Assembly: GCA_964434105.1 (NCBI GenBank)
Contig: CAYSTJ010000016.1
Coordinates: 1-64,000 of the forward strand
Origin: CAYNST01 sp964434105
Lineage (GTDB): Bacteria > Pseudomonadota > Gammaproteobacteria > Pseudomonadales > Cellvibrionaceae
DNA length: 64,000 bases
Direction of reading: 5' to 3'
Of this stretch, positions 41,547 to 50,448 are shown piece after piece. The position numbers and the translations under genes are program-made. Within the stretch, counting starts at the first letter, position 1. The number at the start of each line of letters is the position of its first letter. Below the pieces are notes generated by a model, which saw nothing but the letters and a program-made list of their open reading frames with translations, ran no database searches and was not told the origin of the DNA.

Positions 41547-43457
41547 ATGTCATCGTCATCCACCCCCTTGTCGACACAGGAAGACGCAGAGCGTATTCGC
41601 CTGTTCGTGGAAAGCGTAAAAGACTACGCCATTTTTACATTATCCACAGACGGTATTGTAACCAGTTGGAATGCGGGCGCCGAGCAATCCAAAGGCTACA
41701 GGGCAGACGAAATCATTGGGCAACACTTCTCAGTTTTCTACAGTGCCGAGGATCAGGCGGCCGATCTGCCGGGAAGGGCCCTCCAGGCTGCAATCGAAAC
41801 CGGTAAATTTGAGCACGAAGGCTGGCGAGTCCGAAAAGACGGCACCACCTTTTGGGCGAGCGTTGTTATCGATCCCGTGCGGGACGCCAACGGCACGCTG
41901 CTCGGGTTCACCAAGATAACCCGGGACGTCACCGAGCGCAAAAAAGCCGCCGATGCGTTGCATGCTACTGAAGAGCAGTTCCGGATTCTGGTGCAGGGGG
42001 TTACCGACTACGCCATTTACATGCTGTCTCCTACAGGCACCATAACCAACTGGAACGCCGGGGCCGGGCGGATCAAAGGGTACACACAGGAAGAGGTGGT
42101 CGGTACACATTTTTCGCGATTTTATACAGAGGAAGACCGGCAGAACGACCTGCCGATGAAGGCATTGGCATGCGCCGCGGCTGATGGGTCCTTCGAAAAT
42201 GAGGGCTGGCGCGTACGAAAGGACGGCTCCATGTTTTGGGCGCACGTCGTGCTGGACCCCATATACAGCGCGATGGGTGAACTGGTTGGCTTTGCCAAGA
42301 TAACGCGGGATATTACCGAGCGGCGCAACGCCGCTGAAACCCTGGAGAAAACCCGGGAAGCTTTATTTCAGGCGCAAAAACTGGAATCGATCGGCAAGCT
42401 CACGGGTGGTGTAGCCCATGATTTTAATAATCTGCTCAGCGTAATCTCCAATGGCCTGGAAATTTTGCGCATGACGGTCAAGACAGAGCCGGGGACGAAG
42501 GTTCTGGAGAGTATGGAGCGGGCGGCAGACCGTGGAGCCAGCCTCACCAGGCAGCTCCTCAGTTTTGCACGGCAACAGCCGTACCAGAAAGAAAAACACG
42601 ACATCAACAGAGTCATCCGTTCATTCGGCGCAGTACTTAGACGAGCGAATACCAGCAAAATCGGTTTCACCCTTCGTCTCGCGCCATCCCTGCCCATCGT
42701 TTCGATGGATGCAACGCAGTTCGAAACTTCGCTGCTGAATCTGGTTGTCAATGCCGGAGATGCCATGGCGGACGGCGGTATTGTTACCGTCGCGACAGAA
42801 GCTGTGCAACTCGGTCGCGACCAGGTGAACAACCTCGCTGCCGGCATATATGTGAAAGTCAGTGTATCCGATACCGGCGAGGGCATCCCGGCCGAGGTGA
42901 TACCGCGAGTATTCGAACCATTTTTTACAACCAAGCCCGTAGGGAAGGGCACGGGGCTGGGTTTAAGTCAGGTCTATGGTTTCGCGCAACAATCCGATGG
43001 CGATTTGACAGTCGAGTCAACCGTTGGTGAGGGGACCGTCATCTCTATCTATCTTCCCGCCCTGGATGCGAGTCGGCTTGAGCCTGCGTCCACACCTCAG
43101 GCCCAGGATAAAGTACTGGTCGTGGACGATCAGCCGGACGTTCTGGATATGGCCGTTGAGCTGTTTCGATCATTAGGCTATGAGGTGCTTTCGGCCAATA
43201 ACGGCGAAGAAGCGTTAGCAATCATGGCAAAGACACCGGACCTCGATGTATTGTTCACCGATGTCGTCATGCCCGGCATGAGTGGCATTGAACTCGGTAA
43301 AAAAGCCCGGGACATGTTGTCGAAGGTTAAAGTTATTTTAGTATCAGGTTATGCTGAACCCGCCTTAAAAGGGGGGGATGAATCTCTGAATTCATTTCAG
43401 TTTATCGCAAAACCGTACCGGGTCGCGGAAGTAGTCAAAGGCCTGCGTACAAACTGA
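41547..43457 (+). CDS. PAS-PAS hybrid histidine kinase with receiver domain
   Basis: This 636-aa cytoplasmic sensor has no membrane segment. Two tandem PAS domains (about 17-130 and 140-258), each with WNAGAxxxKGY and GWRVRKDG, are very alike and probably arose by duplication. The HisKA box is GGVAHDFNNLLSVI. The ATPase domain has the N-box LVVNAGDAM, followed by DTGEGIP and GKGTGLGLSQVYGF. The receiver (about 520-636) has D in LFTDVVMPGMSG. Close relatives use PAS domains for light (LOV-like), redox or small ligands; the NCR(F/Y)L LOV cysteine motif is absent. No output regulator lies nearby. Confidence 0.93.
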   Translation: MSSSSTPLSTQEDAERIRLFVESVKDYAIFTLSTDGIVTSWNAGAEQSKGYRADEIIGQHFSVFYSAEDQAADLPGRALQAAIETGKFEHEGWRVRKDGTTFWASVVIDPVRDANGTLLGFTKITRDVTERKKAADALHATEEQFRILVQGVTDYAIYMLSPTGTITNWNAGAGRIKGYTQEEVVGTHFSRFYTEEDRQNDLPMKALACAAADGSFENEGWRVRKDGSMFWAHVVLDPIYSAMGELVGFAKITRDITERRNAAETLEKTREALFQAQKLESIGKLTGGVAHDFNNLLSVISNGLEILRMTVKTEPGTKVLESMERAADRGASLTRQLLSFARQQPYQKEKHDINRVIRSFGAVLRRANTSKIGFTLRLAPSLPIVSMDATQFETSLLNLVVNAGDAMADGGIVTVATEAVQLGRDQVNNLAAGIYVKVSVSDTGEGIPAEVIPRVFEPFFTTKPVGKGTGLGLSQVYGFAQQSDGDLTVESTVGEGTVISIYLPALDASRLEPASTPQAQDKVLVVDDQPDVLDMAVELFRSLGYEVLSANNGEEALAIMAKTPDLDVLFTDVVMPGMSGIELGKKARDMLSKVKVILVSGYAEPALKGGDESLNSFQFIAKPYRVAEVVKGLRTN

Positions 43458-43486
43458 TAGTTGCAGGTCTTACCAGTTCAACAGAC

Positions 43487-43552
43487 GTTCAAACAGGTTT
43501 GTGACCTTTTTTTTTGCGCAGCAACTGGCATCCGCACAGTGCTGAATAGTTA
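43487..43552 (+). mobile_element. Relic of MITE family A
   Basis: GTTCAAACAGGTTTGTGACC, a T-run, GCGCAGC and then GCTGAATAGTTA follow the order of the right half of copy 3, with the centre deleted. It lies just after the kinase stop and may act as its terminator (T9 tract). Confidence 0.5.
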
Positions 43553-43599
43553 CTCTGGCTTTACCGTTTCTGCGTGTGTATATCAATGGAAATACCACA

Positions 43600-43959
43600 A
43601 TGGTCGATATTTTTGTAAAGCGAGTCTACGAAGAACCAAAGAAGGGTGATGGAGCACGTGTTCTGGTGGATAAAATGTGGCCGCGCGGAGTACGCAAGGA
43701 TGATCTGGTCATGGACGCCTGGTACAAGGATATCGCGCCGAGCACTGAACTTCGTAATTGGTTTCAACACAAAGTCGGGAAATGGCCAGAGTTCAGGCGC
43801 CGCTATCTTGACGAACTCAAGGAAAACAGGGCGCTTGCGGAAGGGCTGTTGCGGGAGCAGAAGCACGGCAAATTGACGCTGCTTTATGGCGCCAGGGACC
43901 AATCACACAATCACGCGCTGGTGCTTCGAGATTATCTGCACACGATAAATAACCACTAG
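43600..43959 (+). CDS. DUF488 family protein
   Basis: The 119-aa product starts VDIFVKRVYE and contains GARVLVDKMWPRGV, WYKDIAPSTELRNWF and LLYGARDQSHNHALVL, the pattern of the DUF488 (YeaO-like) family of unknown function. Conserved arginine, aspartate and histidine residues suggest an enzyme. The ATG at 43600 has GGAAA upstream; 43576 is an alternative. The next gene starts 25 bp after, so the two may be an operon. Confidence 0.8.
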   Translation: MVDIFVKRVYEEPKKGDGARVLVDKMWPRGVRKDDLVMDAWYKDIAPSTELRNWFQHKVGKWPEFRRRYLDELKENRALAEGLLREQKHGKLTLLYGARDQSHNHALVLRDYLHTINNH

Positions 43960-43984
43960 AATTCTGAAACGGGAGTTGCTCATC

Positions 43985-44971
43985 ATGGTTTTGCCGCCCG
44001 CGTTGCAAACGCCCCTGCTGTCGATACTTAACTGCCGTGTGCCTATCATGCTTGCCGGTATGGGTGGGGTTGCCCGTTATGAACTTGCGGCGGCGGTCTG
44101 TAAAGCAGGCGGTTTCGGTGTGCTCGGCATGGTTCGTGAACCCGTCGAACGCATCCGTTTTGAAATTGAAGCGTTACGCCGGCTAACCGACTTAAGCTTT
44201 GGCGTCAACCTTATTCCTGCGGCGACGGATTCGACACTATTGCGAAATCAGGTGGCGACATGCCTGTCGCTCAACGTTTCCACTCTGGTACTGTTTTGGG
44301 AAGTGGACGTGTCGTTAGTGAAGCACCTGAAGTCTGAAGGTTTGTGGGTTATTCATCAGGTCGGGAGTCAGCAGGACGCAGACATTGCGCTGAACGCTGG
44401 CGCCGATGTGCTTATCGTTCAGGGACATGAAGCGGGGGGCCATGTGCGCGGGACATCCAGTACCTTTGCGCTACTGCCTCAGATCGCCAGCAAAAGCCCG
44501 GTGCCGGTTGTCGCCTCCGGCGGCGTGGCCAGTGGGCGAGGGCTTGTTGCAGCGCTGGCACTGGGTGCCCAGGGCGTTAGTCTTGGCACGGCATTTTTGG
44601 CAACTCGTGAAGCGAACGCTCATACCCATCACAAACAGCGGGTGATCAAGGCAGGCGCTGACGACACGTGTCACACCACGAGGTTTACCCGTAATTGGCA
44701 TGAACCGGCGCCAGTCCGCGTATTACCGAATGCGGTTACCGAAGGGCTGTACGACGATGTTGCGCCCGAAACCATTATTGGTAAGCAAGATGACCAGAAC
44801 ATTTACCTTTTTTCGACGGACTCGCCGTTAGCGGATGCAACCGGAAATATCGATGATATGGCACTGTATTGCGGTGAGTCGTGCGGTCAGTTTTCAAACC
44901 TTTGTAGCGCAGAAGAAAGAATAAATAGCATTGTGGAAGAGGCCAGGACGGTCCTGCATCGTTTTCGATAG
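43985..44971 (+). CDS. Nitronate monooxygenase
   Basis: This 328-aa FMN TIM-barrel enzyme oxidises alkyl nitronates such as propionate 3-nitronate to keto acids and nitrite. Characteristic parts are PIMLAGMGGVA (FMN site), AGGFGVLG, QGHEAGGHVRG with the catalytic histidine, and PVVASGGVASGRGL. The ATG at 43985 follows GGGAG; a TTG at 43976 is possible. It probably detoxifies a nitro compound. Nitrite release is of note in an organism that assimilates nitrate. Confidence 0.87.
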   Translation: MVLPPALQTPLLSILNCRVPIMLAGMGGVARYELAAAVCKAGGFGVLGMVREPVERIRFEIEALRRLTDLSFGVNLIPAATDSTLLRNQVATCLSLNVSTLVLFWEVDVSLVKHLKSEGLWVIHQVGSQQDADIALNAGADVLIVQGHEAGGHVRGTSSTFALLPQIASKSPVPVVASGGVASGRGLVAALALGAQGVSLGTAFLATREANAHTHHKQRVIKAGADDTCHTTRFTRNWHEPAPVRVLPNAVTEGLYDDVAPETIIGKQDDQNIYLFSTDSPLADATGNIDDMALYCGESCGQFSNLCSAEERINSIVEEARTVLHRFR

Positions 44972-45060
44972 CAATTGGTGCATACCCGTGCGATAGCGAA
45001 AACCTCCGAAGGACTTTCGGCTTAAGTGTGGTGCGGCATCCCGTGGAACAGCGTCCCGAC

Positions 45061-45099
45061 GTGCTTTGGATACCTGAATCTCAGTCGTTACGGGTATAC
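45061..45099 (+). repeat. Dispersed repeat, copy 2 (partner 37653-37690)
   Basis: It is about 75 percent alike to the 37.6-kb copy by eye and lies in the non-coding gap between the nitronate monooxygenase and cysB genes. Confidence 0.5.
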
Positions 45100-45136
45100 A
45101 CTACCACGGATTGTAAATTCATAAAATTATCTGGAA

Positions 45137-46078
45137 TTATGGCAAGGTCCGCGTTTCACCGTTGGTAACCCGCTGAATAACGAAATCCTCGGTCAGAGCG
45201 GGCGAACACATTTCGATGAACCGATACGCGTACTGACGCAGTAAATGGCCTTTGCGTAACGCCAGCTTGGTTTCGTTTATCGGAAATAAATGATCCGCAT
45301 TCAGCAATACCAGGCCAGTATCCCGTGCGGGAGAAAAGGCCACTGAGGCGATGATGCCAATTCCAAGCTCCAGTTCAACATAAGATTTGATCACATCGGC
45401 ATCCAGCGCGGACATGACAATATCAGGAGCCAGCCCTGCCGCCTTGAATGCCTGCTCCACACGTGCCCGACCGGTAAAACCCTCATGATAGGTAATGATC
45501 GGGCACTCAGCTATTACTTCCAGCGTAAGCACCTTGCCGGTCGCTAATGGGTGACCTTTGGGTACGACGACGGCGTGGTGCCAGTAGTAGAGCGGAAATG
45601 CTGCCAACTCGCCGATATCACCGAGTGTCTCAGTGGCTAACCCGATATCGGCTTCGCCCTCCAACAGCAACTGCGCAATCTCCTTGGGGCTGCCCTGGTG
45701 CAATTTCAAATGAACCTTGGGAAATTGCTTCTTGAAATTGGTAACCACCCTGGGCAATACGTAGCGTGCTTGAGTGTGGGTAGTCGCAATGGTTAACTGG
45801 CCGGTGTCCTGCTGGCTGTACTGATTCGCCAGGTTCTTAATGTTATTGGCGTCCAGCAACATTCTCTCAACGACGCCAACCATCTGCCGTCCCGGCTCAG
45901 TCAACCCCAAAAGACGCTTGCCCTTGCGAACATACAACTCAACGCCCAATTCATCTTCCAGGTCTTTGATGTGCCTGGATACGCCCGATTGTGACGTATG
46001 CAATGCATTGGCCACCTCGGTCAGATTGAAGGCCTGACGCACGGTCTCGCGGACTATCCGCAACTGCTGAAAATTCAT
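45137..46078 (-). CDS. cysB: LysR-type regulator of sulfur assimilation (CysB-like)
   Basis: This 313-aa protein has the CysB-type N-terminus FQQLRIVRETVRQAFNLTEVA. Its helix-turn-helix is LHTSQSGVSRHIKDLEDELG. The effector domain contains TTHTQARYVLPRVV, the site where CysB family members bind N-acetylserine or sulfate. It normally activates sulfate uptake and reduction genes under sulfur limitation. Here its start overlaps the cysA stop by four bases, so it is the last gene of the cysTWA operon. Confidence 0.93.
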   Translation of the reverse strand: MNFQQLRIVRETVRQAFNLTEVANALHTSQSGVSRHIKDLEDELGVELYVRKGKRLLGLTEPGRQMVGVVERMLLDANNIKNLANQYSQQDTGQLTIATTHTQARYVLPRVVTNFKKQFPKVHLKLHQGSPKEIAQLLLEGEADIGLATETLGDIGELAAFPLYYWHHAVVVPKGHPLATGKVLTLEVIAECPIITYHEGFTGRARVEQAFKAAGLAPDIVMSALDADVIKSYVELELGIGIIASVAFSPARDTGLVLLNADHLFPINETKLALRKGHLLRQYAYRFIEMCSPALTEDFVIQRVTNGETRTLP

Positions 46079-47178
46079 CGCACGCTTCCTCCATCGACAG
46101 CATTGACCGGGTTTTCGCGCCGAAATACTTTCAGGTGGGATGGCAGCAGCCTTACCGTCTGGCCGGATTGCAAGTTAAGGGTTTGCGCTCGTTCGGTCGA
46201 TAGCAACACCTCAAAATGCTTTCCGGTAGCGCCATTCAGACCATCCAGCTCCACTCGCGCATTATTTCCAAATTGCAGAATGCGATCGACCTGTGCGGCA
46301 ATACCGGTAACGATACTGGGGTCGGTGACTATTTCCAACTCATGCGGGCGTGCGAAAGCATAGACCTCGCTGCCGTGCAGGGCATCGCCATGTGCGTGGG
46401 GCACTCTGTCATCGCCTATGTGAAGATGCCCGGAATTGACTCGTCCGTGGAACAGGTTTACGGACCCCAGAAACCCATATACAAACGGGGTCGCGGGCTG
46501 GTTGTACACCTGCTCTGGTGTGCCCACCTGTTCGACTTTGCCGTGATCCATCAACACGACACGGTCTGCCACTTCCAGCGCTTCCTCTTGATCATGCGTG
46601 ACGAAAATGGAAGTGATATGCAACTCATCGTGCAGTTTGCGCAACCAACGCCGCAGTTCTTTGCGCACCTTGGCATCCAGCGCCCCGAACGGTTCGTCCA
46701 ACAGCAATACCCGTGGCTCAACTGCAAGCGCACGAGCGAGCGCGATACGTTGTCGTTGCCCCCCAGACAATTGTGATGGAAAGCGATTTGCCAGCCAGTC
46801 CAGTTGTACCAGTTCCAGCAGCTCATGCACTTTTCTGGCAATCGCGGCAGGCGATGGACGGGTTTTGCGGGGGCGCATCCTCAGCCCAAACGACACGTTG
46901 TCAAACACCGTCATGTGCTTGAACAAAGCATAATGCTGGAACACAAAACCCACCTGGCGCTCACGCACATGGGTGCTTGAGGCATCGTTACCTTCAAGAA
47001 TCACTGTGCCGCTATCCGCCTGTTCCAGGCCTGCAATGATCCGCAACAGGGTTGTCTTGCCGCAGCCCGAAGGCCCAAGTAGCGCGACCAGTTCACCCGC
47101 CGGAAAGTCCAGGCTGACATCCTCCAGGGCCGTGAAGTTGCGAAAGCGTTTGTGCAGATTGTTCACTTGAATACTCAT
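46075..47178 (-). CDS. cysA: Sulfate/thiosulfate ABC transporter ATPase
   Basis: This 367-aa protein has Walker A LGPSGCGKTT, the signature LSGGQRQRIALARAL, Walker B VLLLDEPFGALD and a TOBE-like C-terminus. The start at 47178 begins MSIQVNNLHKRFRNF, the family N-terminus; the frame upstream overlaps cysW and is not real. Confidence 0.94.
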   Translation of the reverse strand: MSIQVNNLHKRFRNFTALEDVSLDFPAGELVALLGPSGCGKTTLLRIIAGLEQADSGTVILEGNDASSTHVRERQVGFVFQHYALFKHMTVFDNVSFGLRMRPRKTRPSPAAIARKVHELLELVQLDWLANRFPSQLSGGQRQRIALARALAVEPRVLLLDEPFGALDAKVRKELRRWLRKLHDELHITSIFVTHDQEEALEVADRVVLMDHGKVEQVGTPEQVYNQPATPFVYGFLGSVNLFHGRVNSGHLHIGDDRVPHAHGDALHGSEVYAFARPHELEIVTDPSIVTGIAAQVDRILQFGNNARVELDGLNGATGKHFEVLLSTERAQTLNLQSGQTVRLLPSHLKVFRRENPVNAVDGGSVR

Positions 47179-47191
47179 AACAAAGCCATTC

Positions 47192-48085
47192 TCAATGTGT
47201 GTCATATGCCAGCTCGGCACGGTGTTCCACCCAGGCTTTAATGACCAGAGTGACCAATGCCAGCAGGGCCAGCAGGGAGGCCACGGCAAAGGCCGCGGCA
47301 AAATTATATTCGTTGTAAAGAATTTCCACGTGTAGCGGCATGGTATTGGTGAGTCCGCGAATATGACCCGACACTACCGATACCGCGCCGAATTCGCCCA
47401 TCGCCCGCGCATTGCACAGAATTACGCCATACAAAAGGCCCCATTTGATATTGGGCAGCGTTACGTACCAGAAAGTCTGCCAACCGCGCGCACCCAGCAC
47501 CACAGCGGCTTCCTCCTCGTCCCTGCCTTGTGCCTGCATCAAGGGGATTAACTCACGGGCGACAAAGGGAAAGGTTACGAAAATGGTGGCCAGTACAATG
47601 CCGGGCACCGCGAAAATAATCTTGATGTCGTGTTCCACCAGCCAGTTGCCGAACCAGCCATTCGCACCGAACACCAACACGTACATCAAGCCCACGATGA
47701 CGGGTGACACGGAAAACGGCAGATCAATGAGCGTGATCAACAAATGTTTGCCGCGAAACTCAAACCTGGCAATCAGCCAGGCCGCCGCCACGCCAAACAC
47801 CACATTCAATGGCACAGCGATGAGCGCGGTCAGCAAGGTCAACTTTACGGCGGACAAGGCATCGGGTTCCGACAGCGACTGCCAGTAAACATCCACGCCT
47901 TTACGCAACGCCTCCACAAACACGGCTAACATTGGCAGAAAAAGGAAAAACACAAAGAACGATAGGGCCGTGATCAAGATGGTACGTTTGACCCAGATTG
48001 GCTCCTGCGTAGCCACGCTTTTCTCGAAACGGGTCGCCACCGCCCAGGGAGACAGGTTGCCGGATGACACGCTTGTCATTGCCAT
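47192..48085 (-). CDS. cysW: Sulfate ABC transporter permease
   Basis: This 297-aa inner-membrane protein has six predicted spans. The permease loop lies in EEEAAVVLGARGWQTFWYVTLPNI and is followed by GEFGAVSVVSGHIRG, typical of CysW. Its start overlaps the cysT stop by one base (TAATG). Confidence 0.94.
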   Translation of the reverse strand: MAMTSVSSGNLSPWAVATRFEKSVATQEPIWVKRTILITALSFFVFFLFLPMLAVFVEALRKGVDVYWQSLSEPDALSAVKLTLLTALIAVPLNVVFGVAAAWLIARFEFRGKHLLITLIDLPFSVSPVIVGLMYVLVFGANGWFGNWLVEHDIKIIFAVPGIVLATIFVTFPFVARELIPLMQAQGRDEEEAAVVLGARGWQTFWYVTLPNIKWGLLYGVILCNARAMGEFGAVSVVSGHIRGLTNTMPLHVEILYNEYNFAAAFAVASLLALLALVTLVIKAWVEHRAELAYDTH

Positions 48086-48924
48086 TAGCGATCCCTCCCG
48101 GTGCGTTTCCCTGTCCAGGCCTGAAGCCCGTTGATCACCAGCAGCAACACAAAAGACACCAGTAGCATGACAACGGCAATGGCCGTCGCGCCCAGATAAT
48201 CATACTGCTCCAACCTGGTGATGATCATTAATGGTGTGATTTCCGAAACCATAGGAATATTGCCGGCTATGAAAATCACTGAACCGTACTCGCCAACAGC
48301 GCGGGCAAATGCCAGGGCAAAGCCCGTCAGTAGCGCTGGCAACAGAATTGGCAGCACCACATGGGCAAATGACTGCCAGCGGTTGGCACCCAGACTTGCG
48401 GCCGCTTCTTCAAACTCACTTTCCAGATCTTGCAGTATGGGCTGTACCGTGCGCACTACAAAAGGCAGCCCGATAAACACCAATGCAACCAGCACGCCCA
48501 AAGGTGCAAAAGCCACCTTGATACCCAGAACGCCCTCAATATATTGGCCCAGCCACCCGTTCGGGGCATAGAGCGCAGTCAGCGCAATACCCGCCACGGC
48601 GGTGGGCAAAGCGAAGGGTAAATCGACCAGCGCGTCAACGATTTTTTTGCCCGGAAACGAATAACGCACCAGTGTCCAGGCCAACAACAAACCAAAAACA
48701 GCATTAATGGCGGCCGCGATCAGCGAAGCACCAAAGGACAGCTTGTAAGACGCCATTACACGCGGCGCAGTGACCACGGACCAGAATTCAGCGAATGACA
48801 GTTCACTGGTCTTGATAAACACCGCGGCAATGGGAATCAGCACGATCACTGAGAGATACACCAACGTGTATCCCAGTGACAGGCCAAAGCCGGGCAAGAC
48901 AGAAAAAGCGCGTGCGGAAGTCAT
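48085..48924 (-). CDS. cysT: Sulfate ABC transporter permease
   Basis: This 279-aa inner-membrane protein has six predicted spans. The permease loop is EEAAASLGANRWQSFAHVVLP, followed by AVGEYGSVIFIAGNIPM, typical of CysT (CysU). It starts 480 bp after the sbp gene on the same strand, so it may have its own promoter. Confidence 0.94.
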   Translation of the reverse strand: MTSARAFSVLPGFGLSLGYTLVYLSVIVLIPIAAVFIKTSELSFAEFWSVVTAPRVMASYKLSFGASLIAAAINAVFGLLLAWTLVRYSFPGKKIVDALVDLPFALPTAVAGIALTALYAPNGWLGQYIEGVLGIKVAFAPLGVLVALVFIGLPFVVRTVQPILQDLESEFEEAAASLGANRWQSFAHVVLPILLPALLTGFALAFARAVGEYGSVIFIAGNIPMVSEITPLMIITRLEQYDYLGATAIAVVMLLVSFVLLLVINGLQAWTGKRTGRDR

Positions 48925-49404
48925 TAACGATTTCCCCTGAGCTGATCGGCAGTCGTTATGCCCAGTGCTTTATTTTTACGGTATATCATGAAGACCTCCC
49001 ATTGAGCAGATGACCGGAAGTCTATAGAGCGGTTTGAGTTTCGAGAAATAATAAAAATTCAGAAGCTTAGATTAAAACTGGCAAAGCCCTCGGTAACCAA
49101 CGCCTCACCAGCGCCGCATTGGTAAAGAAGCACGATCCGCAGGGCCTGCCGCCCAGGGCCATCGCGACTTCTGGACGTTGAATACGGCAACACACGTGAG
49201 CACCCGTCTAACTCCAAGAGGGTTCCCCGACCCGGCGGGCACAATGGCGGTGACAATGCCATTGCTGCCGAAGTCCACTCGCACTTCGGAACAACATCAC
49301 GACGTTGGATTCTATCAGCGGTGCCTTGGACTGCTTGCAGGTATTATCACTGTAATCGTCGTGCGCCGGACCACTGGGTCCGGCAGAGCTGGTAAACATT
49401 TGGA
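48925..49404. other. Intergenic region between sbp and cysT
   Basis: No gene was found. A perfect hairpin CCGGACC-ACTG-GGTCCGG lies at 49366-49383, shortly after the sbp stop, without a T tract. It may attenuate read-through so that the binding protein is made in excess. AT-rich sequence at 49040-49080 may hold a cysTWAB promoter. Confidence 0.45.
49366..49383. terminator. GC hairpin after sbp, possible attenuator
   Basis: A seven-pair perfect stem has a four-base loop, 21 bp after the sbp stop on the minus strand. It has no T tract, so it is probably an mRNA 3' stabiliser or partial terminator. Confidence 0.4.
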
Positions 49405-50424
49405 TTACTGATGCTGGTAAATCTGATCAAAAATACCGCCATCGGCAAAGTGTGCTTTTTGCGCGCTTTGCCAACCACCGAAGGTGTCATCCACAGTAAA
49501 GGTTTTCACGTCAGGAAAACGTGCGACGTCTTTCGGATCAGCAAACTCAGGACGCACCGGGCGGTAGTAGTGTTTGGCTGCCAGGCGCTGGCCGGCGGGT
49601 GCGTACAGGTACTCAAGATACGCTTTGGCTATTTTTTCCGTGCCTTTTCTTTTCGCGTTGCCATCAACCACGGTTACCGGTGGCTCGGCGAGTATCGAAA
49701 TCGATGGCACAATGATTTCAAACTTGTCCGGTCCCAATTCATTTATCGCGAGAAAGGCTTCGTTCTCCCAAGAGATAAATACGTCACCAATACCACGTTG
49801 CACGAAAGTATTCGTCGAGCCGCGCGCACCGGAGTCGAGGACAGGTACGTTTTTAAAAATCTGCCCAACAAATTCTTTGGCTCTATCGTCACTGCCATAT
49901 TTTGCTTTCGCAAAACCCCACGCCGCCAGATAATTCCAGCGTGCACCGCCTGATGTTTTTGGATTAGGCGTAATTATCTGAATGCCGGGGGCGACCAAAT
50001 CGTCCCAGTCATGAATTCCCTTTGGGTTTCCCTTGCGCACCAGGAACACAATGGTAGATGTGTACGGCGCACTATTATTAGGTAACCGGGATTGCCAGTC
50101 CGCAGGAAGCTTTCCGGAGTTTTCTGCAATAGCATCAATGTCATAGGCCAGGGCCAGTGTCACCACATCCGCCTCCAGACCATCGATTACGGCCCGTGCC
50201 TGTTTGCCGGCGCCACCATGAGATTGATTTATCGTCACAATTTGCCCTGTTGCTTGCTCCCAGTGTTTGGCGAACAGCGGGTTAAACTCTTGATATAGTT
50301 CACGCGTGGGATCGTAAGACACATTCAGGAACTCGACGGGTTTCTCTGCGTAGGATGCAATCGCGGCGAGCAGACCGAAGGTCGTTGCCGCTGTGGTTAA
50401 TGCAGTTCTGAGACGGTGTAACAT
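49405..50424 (-). CDS. sbp: Periplasmic sulfate-binding protein
   Basis: This 339-aa protein has a signal peptide (cleavage near ASYA-EKPVE) and the family motifs NVSYDPTRELY, SHGGAGKQARAV, TPNPKTSGGARWNYLAAWG and RGIGDVFISWENEA. It delivers sulfate to CysTWA. The ATG follows CAGGAGTTAACCC. It is 24 bp after the porin gene, in the same transcript. Confidence 0.95.
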   Translation of the reverse strand: MLHRLRTALTTAATTFGLLAAIASYAEKPVEFLNVSYDPTRELYQEFNPLFAKHWEQATGQIVTINQSHGGAGKQARAVIDGLEADVVTLALAYDIDAIAENSGKLPADWQSRLPNNSAPYTSTIVFLVRKGNPKGIHDWDDLVAPGIQIITPNPKTSGGARWNYLAAWGFAKAKYGSDDRAKEFVGQIFKNVPVLDSGARGSTNTFVQRGIGDVFISWENEAFLAINELGPDKFEIIVPSISILAEPPVTVVDGNAKRKGTEKIAKAYLEYLYAPAGQRLAAKHYYRPVRPEFADPKDVARFPDVKTFTVDDTFGGWQSAQKAHFADGGIFDQIYQHQ

Positions 50425-50448
50425 GGGTTAACTCCTGTGAGTTTGAGA

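Noticed and set aside
49368..49383. Strong rho-independent terminator after sbp
   Set aside because: The stem is perfect but neither strand has a T tract; listed only as a possible attenuator.
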